Made by a program: the position numbers and the translations under genes. From UBA11400 sp964550435 (GTDB taxonomy: Bacteria; Bacteroidota; Rhodothermia; Balneolales; HLUCCA01), in the NCBI GenBank assembly GCA_964550435.1, contig CAZJZI010000003.1, positions 28,456-92,455 on the forward strand: DNA of 64,000 nucleotides, read 5' to 3'. A model generated the notes under the pieces. The model was not told the DNA's origin. It searched no databases and worked only from the letters and a program-made list of their open reading frames with translations. Below are positions 8,052 through 16,587 of this stretch, piece after piece; within the stretch, counting starts at the first letter, position 1; the number at the start of each line of letters is the position of its first letter.

Positions 8052-9145
8052 ATATTCGAATAAACAAATATATTGCTGAATCCGGAACGGCATCACGACG
8101 TGAGGCAGACAGATTAATTGAAGCCGGTAAGGTTCGCGTTAATGGACGAGTTGCATCGTTGGGTGATGTTGTAAATCCTGGTGATAAAGTGCTGGTGAAT
8201 GGTAATCCCGTGAGTTATGGACTACAGCGTGTATACCTGGCCTATAACAAACCGGTTGGAGTGACATCAACTACGGATAAAGAGGATCCTGACAATATTA
8301 TCAAAGCGGTTGCTTATCACGGAGGACGTATTTTCCCGATTGGCCGTCTCGATAAAGATTCTGAAGGGCTCATTTTGCTTACGAACGATGGAGATATCGT
8401 GAATAAAATCCTTCGCGTAAGCAACAAACACGACAAGGAGTACATTGTACGTGTTGATCAGCCAATTACTACTGAATTTGTGGAGAGAATGTCTAACGGA
8501 GTTTCCATTCTTGGTGTAGTTACTCGTAAATGTACAGTAGAAAAGATTAATACAAATACGTTCAGAATTATCTTGAATCAGGGGCTGAACCGTCAAATCC
8601 GTCGTATGTGTAAGGTATTGGGATACAAAGTGACCCGTTTGGAGCGAGTGCGTATCATGAATGTCCACGTACAGGGAATTGCAACCGGATCATGGCGTTT
8701 TTTAACAGATGCCGAAATTGATGGAATCATGTCTGAAATCCAGGATTCTAAGAGTGAGGGGCGTACGCGATCGCGCAAGTCTTTTTCAAAATCCAGATCC
8801 AAAAAACCGGGTAAATTTACTCCGGATGATAATAAAGAATCTGGGAGCAGTGAGCGGGGAATTGGGAGCAGAGGTAAGAAAGCATCAGTGAGCAGGGAGC
8901 AGGGAGCGGGGAGCAGTGGTAAGAAAGAAAAGAGGGTGCAGAAAGGTCAGAGAGGGCAGATTGATCAGAGGGCAGGGGGCAGCGGGCAGAGTGCCAAATC
9001 GCCATCTAAACCAGCAAAACGCACATCTGAACAATTAAAAACATCAGGACGTGGAGCATCGGGTAGAACAAGTTCGGGATCAGCTGGACGGAAAACTGGT
9101 CCGGGAACACGTGGTGGGGGTAAGAAATCCGGTGGAAGGCGTTAA
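8048..9145 (+). CDS. rluF: 23S rRNA pseudouridine synthase, RluF type, with a repeat-derived C-terminal tail
   Basis: This enzyme isomerises uridine to pseudouridine in 23S rRNA. An S4 RNA-binding domain occupies residues 1-60 (RINKYIAESGTASRREADR). The RsuA/RluB/E/F catalytic domain follows, with the nucleophile Asp in GRLDKDSEGL. HDKEYIVRVDQPIT, GVSILGVVTRKC, GLNRQIRRMC and RIMNVHVQGI closely resemble E. coli RluF. From about residue 235 to 365 the protein has a Lys/Arg/Gly/Ser/Gln-rich disordered tail. DNA at 8843-8975 encoding part of it is built of the same short words seen in intergenic repeats. E. coli RluF also has a basic tail, so the tail is not odd in itself but its DNA origin is. 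Confidence 0.88.
   Translation: MNIRINKYIAESGTASRREADRLIEAGKVRVNGRVASLGDVVNPGDKVLVNGNPVSYGLQRVYLAYNKPVGVTSTTDKEDPDNIIKAVAYHGGRIFPIGRLDKDSEGLILLTNDGDIVNKILRVSNKHDKEYIVRVDQPITTEFVERMSNGVSILGVVTRKCTVEKINTNTFRIILNQGLNRQIRRMCKVLGYKVTRLERVRIMNVHVQGIATGSWRFLTDAEIDGIMSEIQDSKSEGRTRSRKSFSKSRSKKPGKFTPDDNKESGSSERGIGSRGKKASVSREQGAGSSGKKEKRVQKGQRGQIDQRAGGSGQSAKSPSKPAKRTSEQLKTSGRGASGRTSSGSAGRKTGPGTRGGGKKSGGRR
8843..8975. repeat. Heptamer and nonamer repeat words inside the rluF coding region
   Basis: The heptamers AGTGAGC, AGGGAGC (twice) and GGGGAGC run at 8887-8914, with a related stretch at 8843-8873. The nonamers AAAGGTCAG (8942), AGAGGGCAG (8951) and ATTGATCAG (8960) follow. The same nonamer pattern forms the left arms of the intergenic inverted elements near 16.0 and 22.6 kb. 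Here the nonamers are read in frame and place a Gln in the middle of each triplet of residues. Confidence 0.8.
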
Positions 9146-9171
9146 TAGTTGAACTAGGAACGAGTGTTCGC

Positions 9172-9822
9172 TCACGAGTAGTAAGGTCGAACCAGCTCCA
9201 CGAATTCACTTAGAATCATCGCAGTTGCACCCCAAAGTGGAGTCGAGTGAACACTCCAAAATGGTACATCCATGGTCATGCCGCGGAGGTTCCATGTTTC
9301 ATGAATTAGTTTGTCCGTATCAAGTAAATCCGGCACGGGCACATAAAAGGCCTCATCCACTTCAGTCGGTTGCATTATGAAGGGCATTGTTTCAGGTTTC
9401 CAGGCCACGATTGTGTGGATGAAATTGTTCGAGTGAGGAACAAAAATTGGTGTCAGAGCACCTAAAATGTGATTTAAAGTCAGATTGATCCCAACTTCCT
9501 CGCGCATTTCCCGAAGCGCAGCTTGCTCGGGAGTCTCACCGTAATCGATACCTCCACCAGGTAGACTAAGTTGTCCTCCATGATTTGGTAGTTTTGTACT
9601 TCGAAGTGTCAATATGAACCGGAGTGAGTCAAAAGTATCTCCTGTAAGGCACAAAATTACGGCATTTCGTCGTGCTGAGTCCGGTACTTCGGGTAAAATA
9701 ACGGGCCCAACACCCGGAGTTAAAGGCACGGGTGCCATAAGCCGTTGTGCATTGGTTCCGGGGAGATCCTCGTTGATCAGTTTTCGAATTGTGTGAATCG
9801 TATTGGGGAAAAGCAGGCTCAT
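9172..9822 (-). CDS. NUDIX hydrolase, CoA-diphosphatase-like
   Basis: This is a 216-residue NUDIX enzyme. The NUDIX box runs from GGGIDYGETPEQAALREM to REEVGI. The preceding SLPGGG and the upstream LTLRS..LPNHGGQL segment resemble NudL/YeaB-type CoA pyrophosphatases, which cleave CoA derivatives or other nucleoside diphosphates. I choose the ATG at 9820-9822 because it overlaps the stop of the upstream ferredoxin gene as ATGA. A longer frame begins at 9849 but would extend into that gene. The product is cytosolic and its substrate is unproven. Confidence 0.85.
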   Translation of the reverse strand: MSLLFPNTIHTIRKLINEDLPGTNAQRLMAPVPLTPGVGPVILPEVPDSARRNAVILCLTGDTFDSLRFILTLRSTKLPNHGGQLSLPGGGIDYGETPEQAALREMREEVGINLTLNHILGALTPIFVPHSNNFIHTIVAWKPETMPFIMQPTEVDEAFYVPVPDLLDTDKLIHETWNLRGMTMDVPFWSVHSTPLWGATAMILSEFVELVRPYYS

Positions 9823-10235
9823 GTAGTCAATGTGTTCGGATCGGTCCATTCTCCGGACTCGATTTCGGTGGTATCAATGCGCCATTCTTCGACGGGTTGA
9901 CCTCCGATAAGATGATTCTGGATAATCTGCTCAAGTACTTCAGGTGTACAAGAATGATACCATATCCCGTCTGGATATACTACTGCGATGGGTCCGCGCA
10001 TGCACACTCTCAAACAGTTTGCTCGTGTCCTGAAAACACCTTTGTGTCCGTTTAATCCAAGCTCTTCGAGTCGGTCTTTAAGATATATCCAGGCTTCGTG
10101 GCTGACCTCAGCTTTGCAGCATTTTGGCACCGTTGCATCAGCACATAGAAAAATGTGACGTTCTACTTTGGGAATACCCAGTGTGACTACTTTTTTGCGT
10201 AAGCGTGTATCTTCTTCGAGTCGTGTGTTTTCCAT
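9819..10235 (-). CDS. Thioredoxin-like [2Fe-2S] ferredoxin
   Basis: This is a protein of about 138 residues of the thioredoxin-fold [2Fe-2S] ferredoxin family. HIFLCADA with a downstream PKCCKAE supplies the first Cys group and NCLRVCMRGP the second. PIAVVYPDGIWYHSCTPE and HLIGGQPVEEW are typical for this family. It probably carries electrons in the cytosol; the partner is not visible. The ATG at 10233-10235 (MENTRLEED) is chosen over one 60 nt upstream whose extra residues lie in the terminator-proximal leader. Its stop overlaps the NUDIX start by 4 nt, so the pair forms a translationally coupled operon. Confidence 0.85.
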   Translation of the reverse strand: MENTRLEEDTRLRKKVVTLGIPKVERHIFLCADATVPKCCKAEVSHEAWIYLKDRLEELGLNGHKGVFRTRANCLRVCMRGPIAVVYPDGIWYHSCTPEVLEQIIQNHLIGGQPVEEWRIDTTEIESGEWTDPNTLTT

Positions 10236-10270
10236 AATTGAGGTGTAGTCTGTGGATGTAAATATCGGGC

Positions 10271-10311
10271 ATAAAATAAAAATGTCCGGCCCCATAACCG
10301 AGACCGGACAT
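10271..10311 (-). terminator. Rho-independent terminator of the S46 peptidase gene
   Basis: ATGTCCGG at 10282-10289 pairs with CCGGACAT at 10304-10311. On the minus strand the stem is followed by TTTTTATTTT. It lies just past the S46 stop codon. Confidence 0.85.
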
Positions 10312-10335
10312 CAAAATAGCCTGAAAACAAATAGA

Positions 10336-12513
10336 TTAGTTCGATCCTGCGGTCAGGATCTCGTTCACGAGCCGATCTGCACGGTATACATGGCGAAGTG
10401 CCTCAATCATGCCTCGGGCATCTACGTTTACCGATCGGGCTTGCTCTGAATCCAGAATGAACTCAGATGATCCCATCCCCTGGACATTGCTATCAAATGC
10501 GAGTCCGACAACCTCAAGATTACGATTGACCAACGGGGAACCGGAGTTTCCACCGATGATGTCGTTGGTTGAAACAAAGTTCAAAGGAGTGGACAGATCC
10601 ATTGTAATTGACGGCTTCTCCCATCGAGTCGGCAGGTCCCATTGGGAATCATCATGCGAGAACGCACGATCATACATTCCATAGAATGTAGTAAAATATG
10701 GTGCAACGGTTCCGTTATAGCGGTAACTTTTTACTACACCATCAGAAATTCGTAGAGAGAAGGTAGCATCAGGCGGCAGATCGGTACCATAAACCGCGAA
10801 CCATGCGCGTCCTAGTTGACTTGAAAGTTCGCTTTCAGCCTCACTTAGTTGTGAATAGGCCTGCTGGGCTTCGAAAACGCGATCGGCAAATGCTGCGACC
10901 AACTTCAGCGCCGGGTCTTCAGAATTCAGTACATCACCCTCCATCACGGTTGCCATAGTTGCGGATGTTGCCAGAGTCGATTCACGTACTATACGCTGAG
11001 CAAGTGCCTCAGGGGTAGATCCACCAAGCATCGCCTGAACGACTTCATGATCCGGACCCAGAATGTCTGCGAACAGATTCAAACGTTGTGTTAACATTGC
11101 GGTATCCCAAGCTGCCGGACGATCCTGAATCGACAGGATCTGATTCTTGAGTGGGGCCAGGTCTTCAGCACTGACACCATCTGCAAGGTAGGTTGCATAC
11201 AGATTTGCATACAATGCACGTTGCATAACAGCGGATGAGAGTCTTGAACCCGGTGCCATAGCCAAAGTGGCGTAGTAGTACGGTGCATAATCGATTTTTT
11301 GAACCTGGATGGATTCCAACTCTTCGAAAATAGGCAAGAAAGTGGCTGATAACTCAGTATTTTCAGCGATTTGAGCTTTAAAACGATTCTCGTTATCTAC
11401 CCGTCGACCAATCAATACGGGATCACGAAGTGCAAGTACTTGTCCGCCATAGAACTTGTCAGCATTTTTAAGACCAAAGATAAAATTTCGTAACCCCAGC
11501 ACATCGCCACCAGCCGGATCCTGCTCGTAGTAAGCTTCCAATCCTTTGATGCTTCTGGATAACAAATTATGATAAAATGCATCCCCGAATTGTCCACGGT
11601 AGGTTAACTGAGCAACGGTATTCTGACGTGTTGTACTTCCTGGATTACCAATCATGAATACTGCATCTCCTTCGGACACACCTGTACGTGAAAAAGGAAA
11701 GAAATGCTCAGGCTCGACAGGCTGATCGTTTTCATACACGCGATAGAACGTCATGTCAAGGTTATATCGTGGATACGTAAAGTTATCGTCATCACCGCCG
11801 TAGTAGCCGATTTGAAGTTCGGGAGCCATAACCAGGCGTACATCGGTGTAACGTTTGAAGAAATAGGCTGAATAACGACCACCATTGTACAGTGAAACCA
11901 CCTGAACCACGTGACCGTCTTCGACTTCAGATTGTAATTCCGCCTGTAGGTCTGCTATCGCCTGCTGACGTACTTCGGATCGCTGTTCAATTGGAGCAGC
12001 ATCGACCAACGCAAGTATCTGGTCAGTAACATCACGTATCTCGACCATTTGGTCCACATAATAATTTTCAATTTTACGCTCATCGGCCAGTGTTTCGGCA
12101 TAGAATCCGTCATCAAGTAGTGATTCACCTTCACGACTGACCTGGGTTATCTGTTCGCGGGCACAGTGATGGTTCGTCATCACCAATCCCTGTGCAGAAA
12201 CGAACGATCCGGAGCAGTTTGGAAGTCTGACCGAAGCCATTCGCGCATGGTCAAACCAGGCTTGATTGGCATCGAAATTATATTCCTCGGTGAAATACTC
12301 CGATGGAGCATATTCAAAGGTCCACATACGACCATTGTCGAATCGTCCGGCAGGAACAGGTTCGTAACTTGGAAGTGGACTCGGGGTTTCCATTTCCATT
12401 TCTGGTAGCATGATTGGTTCGACTTCCTGAACAATCGGTTGGGTTGTCGAACAAGCTGATATCAGCACTAGAAGTGCGAATGACCAGCTAAAAAGCTTAA
12501 CTGTTGATTTCAT
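10336..12513 (-). CDS. S46-family dipeptidyl peptidase (DPP7/DPP11 type), lipoprotein
   Basis: This is an exported serine exopeptidase of about 725 residues that removes dipeptides from peptide N termini. I use the ATG at 12511-12513 (MKSTVKLFSW) because it gives a lipoprotein signal with the lipobox LISAC; the longer frame from 12573 has no signal. S46 motifs are present: VMTNHHCARE with the catalytic His near the N terminus, DDDNFTYPRYNLDM with the Asp, and DIIGGNSGSPLVN with the Ser near the C terminus. S46 enzymes are typical of Bacteroidota peptide feeders. Whether it prefers hydrophobic or acidic P1 residues cannot be decided here. A downstream S9 peptidase and M16/M28 enzymes suggest protein-based nutrition. 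Confidence 0.93.
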   Translation of the reverse strand: MKSTVKLFSWSFALLVLISACSTTQPIVQEVEPIMLPEMEMETPSPLPSYEPVPAGRFDNGRMWTFEYAPSEYFTEEYNFDANQAWFDHARMASVRLPNCSGSFVSAQGLVMTNHHCAREQITQVSREGESLLDDGFYAETLADERKIENYYVDQMVEIRDVTDQILALVDAAPIEQRSEVRQQAIADLQAELQSEVEDGHVVQVVSLYNGGRYSAYFFKRYTDVRLVMAPELQIGYYGGDDDNFTYPRYNLDMTFYRVYENDQPVEPEHFFPFSRTGVSEGDAVFMIGNPGSTTRQNTVAQLTYRGQFGDAFYHNLLSRSIKGLEAYYEQDPAGGDVLGLRNFIFGLKNADKFYGGQVLALRDPVLIGRRVDNENRFKAQIAENTELSATFLPIFEELESIQVQKIDYAPYYYATLAMAPGSRLSSAVMQRALYANLYATYLADGVSAEDLAPLKNQILSIQDRPAAWDTAMLTQRLNLFADILGPDHEVVQAMLGGSTPEALAQRIVRESTLATSATMATVMEGDVLNSEDPALKLVAAFADRVFEAQQAYSQLSEAESELSSQLGRAWFAVYGTDLPPDATFSLRISDGVVKSYRYNGTVAPYFTTFYGMYDRAFSHDDSQWDLPTRWEKPSITMDLSTPLNFVSTNDIIGGNSGSPLVNRNLEVVGLAFDSNVQGMGSSEFILDSEQARSVNVDARGMIEALRHVYRADRLVNEILTAGSN

Positions 12514-12649
12514 ATCGAATTGTATTAGGTCTGTTGCAGGATCATGTACTGAGTCCAGCATTTTGGATGACATTTTAGTGAAAAATAGGTGATTTCAATT
12601 GATTCTGAAGCATTTTGGCTCCAAAAATCGTGTATTGATTAATTTGAAT

Positions 12650-14683
12650 TTAATCTTTGAGCCATTGATCCAGCCATCCGAAAAACTCACGATGCCAGAG
12701 CAGAGAGTTTTGTGGAGTCAGAATCCAGTGGTTTTCGTCAGGGAAGAGTACCATCTTACTTGGGATTCCCATGCGCTGAGCAGTCGTAAATGCCTGGAAA
12801 CTTTGTCCAACCGGAACACGATAATCACGTTCACCATGAATCATCATGATCGGAGTATCCCAGTTCTTAACGTAAAGATGGGGGGAATGCAGGTTATAGC
12901 TGCTTGGGCGTGGATCATCGAACCAGGCACCATCCATGTCGAAATTGACGAAAAACATCTCTTCAGTCTCGCCATACATGCTCTCCAGATGGAAGACTCC
13001 GGCGTGAGAAATGAATGCTTTGAATCGGTTCTCATGGTTTCCTGCCAGCCAAAACACGGTGTAACCACCGAAACTTGCTCCAACCGCTCCCATTCGGGTT
13101 TCATCAGCCCAAGGCTCTGCAGACACATTGTCGATCGCCGCGAGCATATCCTTCATCGCTTGTCCGCCCCAGTCGCCACTGATCTGACGATTCCATTCTT
13201 GACCAAAGGAGGGAAGTCCACGACGATTCGGTGCCACGACAACGTATCCCTGGGCAGCCATGACCTGGAAGTTCCAGCGGTAGCTGAAGAACTGTGATAC
13301 CGTCCCTTGAGGTCCACCCTGAGCATACAGCAAAGTTGGATACTTTTTATTTGGGTCAAAGTCCGGAGGCAGGATAACCCACACCAGCATACGTTTTCCA
13401 TCGGTCGTTTCAACCCAGCGGGATGTCACTTCACCCAGTTTCAGTTCAGATAGATGTTCTTTGTTGAACTCGGTAAACACAGCAGCTTCGCCATTGGATA
13501 CATCAACTTTGAATAATTCAGTTGGTGACGACATTGACATTCGCGAAGCGATGATCACGGGTTGTTGAGTTGTTCCAGCCAGTGCGATTCCAGTGTAATC
13601 GTGGACTCCTGATGTCAGTGCATAGAAATTCGGATCAGCGCGTCGTGTACGGGAATCATAGTAGTAAATCTGGACGGTTGCTTCTTTCCCGCTCAAAAAA
13701 TAGATGCGACTTCCGTCGGCACTCCAAACGTGGCCGTTCACGTTTTGGTCGAATCCAGCACTCAGCTCAAGCACTTCTCCAGAGTTCATATCCATGTGCA
13801 TGAGTCGGTATCTGTCGGCCTCGTAGCCCGGTGTCTTCATGCTGAGCCATGCCAGTCGGGAACCATCTGGAGAAAACGCCGGATAGAAATCGTAACCTGG
13901 GTTCGATTCGGTGAGATTACGGGTTTCTCCGGTAGCCAGTATGTATTGATACAGATCGGAGTTCGTTGAAAAGGCAGCTTCCGCGCCGGTTAGTTTTTTT
14001 GCGGTATAGACCAAAGATTGTGAATCCGGACTCCATGTGATCTGTGAAGCACCGCCGAAGGGTTTCAGTGGTGTGTCATAAGGTTCGCCAGCCATCACAT
14101 CAATCGGATCTCCAGTCAGGGCGCCATCCGCATACGGAGCATAAAACAAATGGCGATAGCTACCATCATGCCAGGTATCCCAATGTCGATACATCAATCC
14201 ATCGATGAGACGTGCATTGGCTTTGTCCAGATCCGGATACCTGTCGGTTGCCAATTCATCGAGTTTAACCGCACGGGTGAATGCCAAAAAAGCTCCATTT
14301 GGTGCGTAGCTCACGTTTCCGATTGGAAAGTCAAATGTAGTAACCTGAGTCGCATTTTGTCCGTCAGGATCCATTTCCCAAAGCTGTCCGCCTCTCATAA
14401 ATCCGATCTTTTTTCCATCCGGACGCCAGATAGGACTCGATCCGGAGCCCAAGGCAACCGGAGTTGTGCTGTTTATAGCCTGTAAATAGACTGTGGTTGT
14501 TCCACCATTTGTGGAAGCATTGATATCGGAAACAGTGTACACGACCGATTGACCGTCGGGTGAGGCAACCGGTGATCCGACTCGCTCAAGGTCGAGCATT
14601 TTTTCTGGAGTAAGCACATTTTGAGCCACGGTAGGTGTAGAAATCCACACCAGGACCAGGCAAAGCATCAACATACGTCTCAT
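12650..14683 (-). CDS. S9 prolyl-oligopeptidase-family peptidase (dipeptidyl aminopeptidase-like)
   Basis: This is a secreted peptidase of 677 residues. A signal peptide (MRRMLMLCLVLVWIS..VAQN) is followed by a WD40-like beta-propeller up to about residue 400, with repeats such as SPDGQSVVYTVSD, WRPDGKKIGF and FSPDGSRLAWLSM. The C-terminal alpha/beta-hydrolase has GAVGASFGGYT (nucleophile Ser), HGERDYRVPV (Asp) and DENHWIL (His). It probably trims oligopeptides in the periplasm alongside the S46 enzyme, which lies downstream on the same strand after 136 nt. Start and length fit the family. Confidence 0.93.
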   Translation of the reverse strand: MRRMLMLCLVLVWISTPTVAQNVLTPEKMLDLERVGSPVASPDGQSVVYTVSDINASTNGGTTTVYLQAINSTTPVALGSGSSPIWRPDGKKIGFMRGGQLWEMDPDGQNATQVTTFDFPIGNVSYAPNGAFLAFTRAVKLDELATDRYPDLDKANARLIDGLMYRHWDTWHDGSYRHLFYAPYADGALTGDPIDVMAGEPYDTPLKPFGGASQITWSPDSQSLVYTAKKLTGAEAAFSTNSDLYQYILATGETRNLTESNPGYDFYPAFSPDGSRLAWLSMKTPGYEADRYRLMHMDMNSGEVLELSAGFDQNVNGHVWSADGSRIYFLSGKEATVQIYYYDSRTRRADPNFYALTSGVHDYTGIALAGTTQQPVIIASRMSMSSPTELFKVDVSNGEAAVFTEFNKEHLSELKLGEVTSRWVETTDGKRMLVWVILPPDFDPNKKYPTLLYAQGGPQGTVSQFFSYRWNFQVMAAQGYVVVAPNRRGLPSFGQEWNRQISGDWGGQAMKDMLAAIDNVSAEPWADETRMGAVGASFGGYTVFWLAGNHENRFKAFISHAGVFHLESMYGETEEMFFVNFDMDGAWFDDPRPSSYNLHSPHLYVKNWDTPIMMIHGERDYRVPVGQSFQAFTTAQRMGIPSKMVLFPDENHWILTPQNSLLWHREFFGWLDQWLKD

Positions 14684-14767
14684 AAGTAGTCTGTTTTAAG
14701 TTGAGGTAAGATGTAATTAACGGAACAATTTACCGCTTAATAATTCAGACTACAAAAGCTTATTTAT

Positions 14768-14923
14768 TTGGGTAGTGGGTAGTGGGATTTCGTGCACGAA
14801 GCGCCCAAAGTGCAGAGAGTACTGTAGTAGAGTGCTGCACTTCCTGCACCTTCTGACCTTCGTGCGCGAGGATCTGCTCGCTCGCTGCCCTGCTCGCCCG
14901 CTTACTGCTTTCAGCTCCCCGCT
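14768..14923. repeat. Mosaic repeat region: heptamers plus nonamer inverted element, copy 1
   Basis: GGGTAGTGGGTAGTGGGA is at 14770-14787. Left-arm nonamers follow: GAAGCGCCC (14798), AAAGTGCAG (14807) and AGAGTACTG (14816). After a 10-nt spacer come the right-arm nonamers CTGCACTTC (14835), CTGCACCTT (14844) and CTGACCTTC (14853). Heptamer-like words such as CTGCTCG continue to about 14923 and supply the last codons and stop of acr3. Confidence 0.8.
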
Positions 14924-15948
14924 TTGTAATATCTGTCTTTTAGCCAAAACGACACCCGAACCAATAGAATCAGGGCGGGTACCTCGACCAAGGGACCAAC
15001 AACACCGGCGAAAGCTTGTCCAGAGCTGAGTCCAAAGACGGCTATGGCCACGGCAATGGCTAACTCGAAGTTGTTTCCGGCGGCGGTGAACGAAATAGCG
15101 GCGTTTTTATCGTACTCGGCACCCAAAGCTCGGCTCACAAAGAATCCAATCAGGAACATCAAGGCGAAGTAAATCAACAACGGTATTGCGATACGAACGA
15201 CATCCATCGGAATCTGTACGATGAGTTCTCCTTTTAGGGAGAACATGACCAAAATGGTGAACAACAGTGCGATCAGGGTCATTGGAGAAATTGCCGGAAT
15301 GAAGGTATTTTTGTACCAGTCTTCTCCCTTGGCGCGGACCAGAATCAGGCGGGACAGAAACCCTGCCAGAAACGGGATCCCCAGATAAATGGCAACACTT
15401 TCGGCGATAGTGGCGATGGAAATATCTACGATCGCGCCGTCGAATCCGAAATAAGGTGGGAGCACCGTGATGAAAATCCAGGCATAGAAACTGTACGCGA
15501 ATACCTGAAATACACTGTTCAACGCGACCAATCCAGCGCCGTATTCACTGCTTCCTTCGGCGAGGTCATTCCAGACCAGAACCATGGCGATACAACGTGC
15601 GAGTCCGATCAGGATGAGTCCGACCATGTACTCGGGATAATCCTGCAAGAAAATCAGCGCCAAGGCAAACATCAGAACCGGACCAATGATCCAGTTCAGA
15701 ACCAGTGAGATACTCAGAATCTTCACATTCTGAAAGACCTTAGGAAGTAGGGCGTAGTTTACCTTCGCCAGTGGGGGATACATCATGAGGATGAGTCCGA
15801 TGGCGATGGGGATGTTGGTCGTACCTACATTGAACTGGTTGATGATATCGGGAGTGGACGGGAAAAAGTGTCCGATTGCCACTCCGACGATCATCGCCAG
15901 GAAGATCCACAGGGTGAGGTATTGGTCAAGAAAGTTGAGTTTTTTCAT
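14911..15948 (-). CDS. acr3: ACR3-family arsenite efflux permease
   Basis: This is an inner-membrane antiporter of 345 residues with about ten membrane segments that expels arsenite. The family Cys is in LARCIAMVLVWNDLA, and the ACR3 segments SVFQVFAYSFYAW and SFTAAGNNFELAIAVAIAVFG are clear. The ATG is at 15946-15948 and a heptamer repeat begins 2 nt upstream of it. The protein ends in AGS; these codons and the stop come from repeat-like DNA (GCGGGGAGC), so the C terminus has been shaped by the repeat. It is the last gene of the arsR, DUF6428-like, acr3 cassette and presumably under ArsR control. Confidence 0.95.
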   Translation of the reverse strand: MKKLNFLDQYLTLWIFLAMIVGVAIGHFFPSTPDIINQFNVGTTNIPIAIGLILMMYPPLAKVNYALLPKVFQNVKILSISLVLNWIIGPVLMFALALIFLQDYPEYMVGLILIGLARCIAMVLVWNDLAEGSSEYGAGLVALNSVFQVFAYSFYAWIFITVLPPYFGFDGAIVDISIATIAESVAIYLGIPFLAGFLSRLILVRAKGEDWYKNTFIPAISPMTLIALLFTILVMFSLKGELIVQIPMDVVRIAIPLLIYFALMFLIGFFVSRALGAEYDKNAAISFTAAGNNFELAIAVAIAVFGLSSGQAFAGVVGPLVEVPALILLVRVSFWLKDRYYKAGS

Positions 15949-15950
15949 AG

Positions 15951-16000
15951 CTGGGTAGTAGGGAGTGGGTAGTAGGGAGTGGGTAGTAGGAAGTGCGAAG
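15951..16000. repeat. 14-bp (two-heptamer) tandem repeat abutting the acr3 start
   Basis: GGGTAGTAGGGAGT occurs about three times with small changes, starting 2-5 nt upstream of the minus-strand acr3 ATG. It has the same orientation relative to its gene as the arrays upstream of the dehydrogenase, nnrD and the DUF6428-like gene. Confidence 0.85.
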
Positions 16001-16011
16001 TAGAGGCGCCC

Positions 16012-16105
16012 AAAGTTCAGTAAGGGCAGAGAGTACAGTGTTGAATAAATCTACCAAACTGCCCTTCCTGAGCCTTCTGGACTTTGTGTACTCACGTTAC
16101 GTGAG
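16012..16105. repeat. Nonamer inverted element, copy 2, with adjacent triloop hairpin
   Basis: The left arm is AAAGTTCAG (16012), TAAGGGCAG (16021) and AGAGTACAG (16030). A 20-nt spacer follows at 16039-16058. The right arm is CTGCCCTTC (16059), CTGAGCCTT (16068) and CTGGACTTT (16077). Arms pair imperfectly over about 27 nt. A perfect small hairpin, CTCACG-TTA-CGTGAG, follows at 16091-16105, just past the DUF6428-like stop. Confidence 0.8.
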
Positions 16106-16107
16106 AG

Positions 16108-16584
16108 TTAGCAACACCCTGATTCTGGCGTGCAGCATGATCCTGCGCCGACCATCTGAAGCTCAGACAATGTAACCTTTTTCTTTGGTTCTGGTACACA
16201 GCAAGCTTCTTTAGCCAGGCAGTCTGTGAACATGCTTGTCAACAGAAAGTTGGTTCCATCGAATTCAACCGCATAGGTTTCGATGGTTTGCCCCTGATAC
16301 TCAACCTGAACTTCGTAGTCACCGAGCTGGAGTTTTCGTTCGGAAAGTTCAATAATGTTAACGAGTTTTTCGGGGTGCAGACGGTGGTCGTAGTCGACCG
16401 AGTCCCACAGCTGAAAACTGATGACTTCTTCGGAACGAAGTGTACCTCCGCAGTCTATGAAATGCTTGGTCACTTTACCGATTTCAGTCACGTGGAAGTG
16501 TCCGGGAACAAGTTCTCCGTTCGGGAGTTGGAATCCTATGGTTTGGAGTCCGGTTAGGGCTGATTTTATTTCTGAAAGTTTCAT
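16108..16584 (-). CDS. DUF6428-like protein with cysteine-rich C-terminal tail, in the ars cassette
   Basis: This is a 158-residue protein of unknown function. The block GFQLPNGELVPGHFHVTEIG..TKHFIDCGG..SFQLW..DHRLHPEKL resembles the DUF6428 family, which I recall from arsenic loci of Bacteroidota. The first 115 residues look like a compact alpha/beta domain with conserved His and Cys. The last 40 residues carry seven cysteines, four of them in CCTPESGCC at the end. Lying between arsR and acr3, it may bind arsenite or hand it to the pump, as ArsD does in other systems; this is inference. The ATG at 16582-16584 has a heptamer repeat starting 3 nt upstream. Confidence 0.75.
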   Translation of the reverse strand: MKLSEIKSALTGLQTIGFQLPNGELVPGHFHVTEIGKVTKHFIDCGGTLRSEEVISFQLWDSVDYDHRLHPEKLVNIIELSERKLQLGDYEVQVEYQGQTIETYAVEFDGTNFLLTSMFTDCLAKEACCVPEPKKKVTLSELQMVGAGSCCTPESGCC

Positions 16585-16587
16585 ATT

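Noticed and set aside
12612..12626. Terminator for the S9 peptidase gene at the TTTTGG-CT-CCAAAA stem
   Set aside because: The stem is short and AT-rich, and no clear T-run follows on the minus strand.
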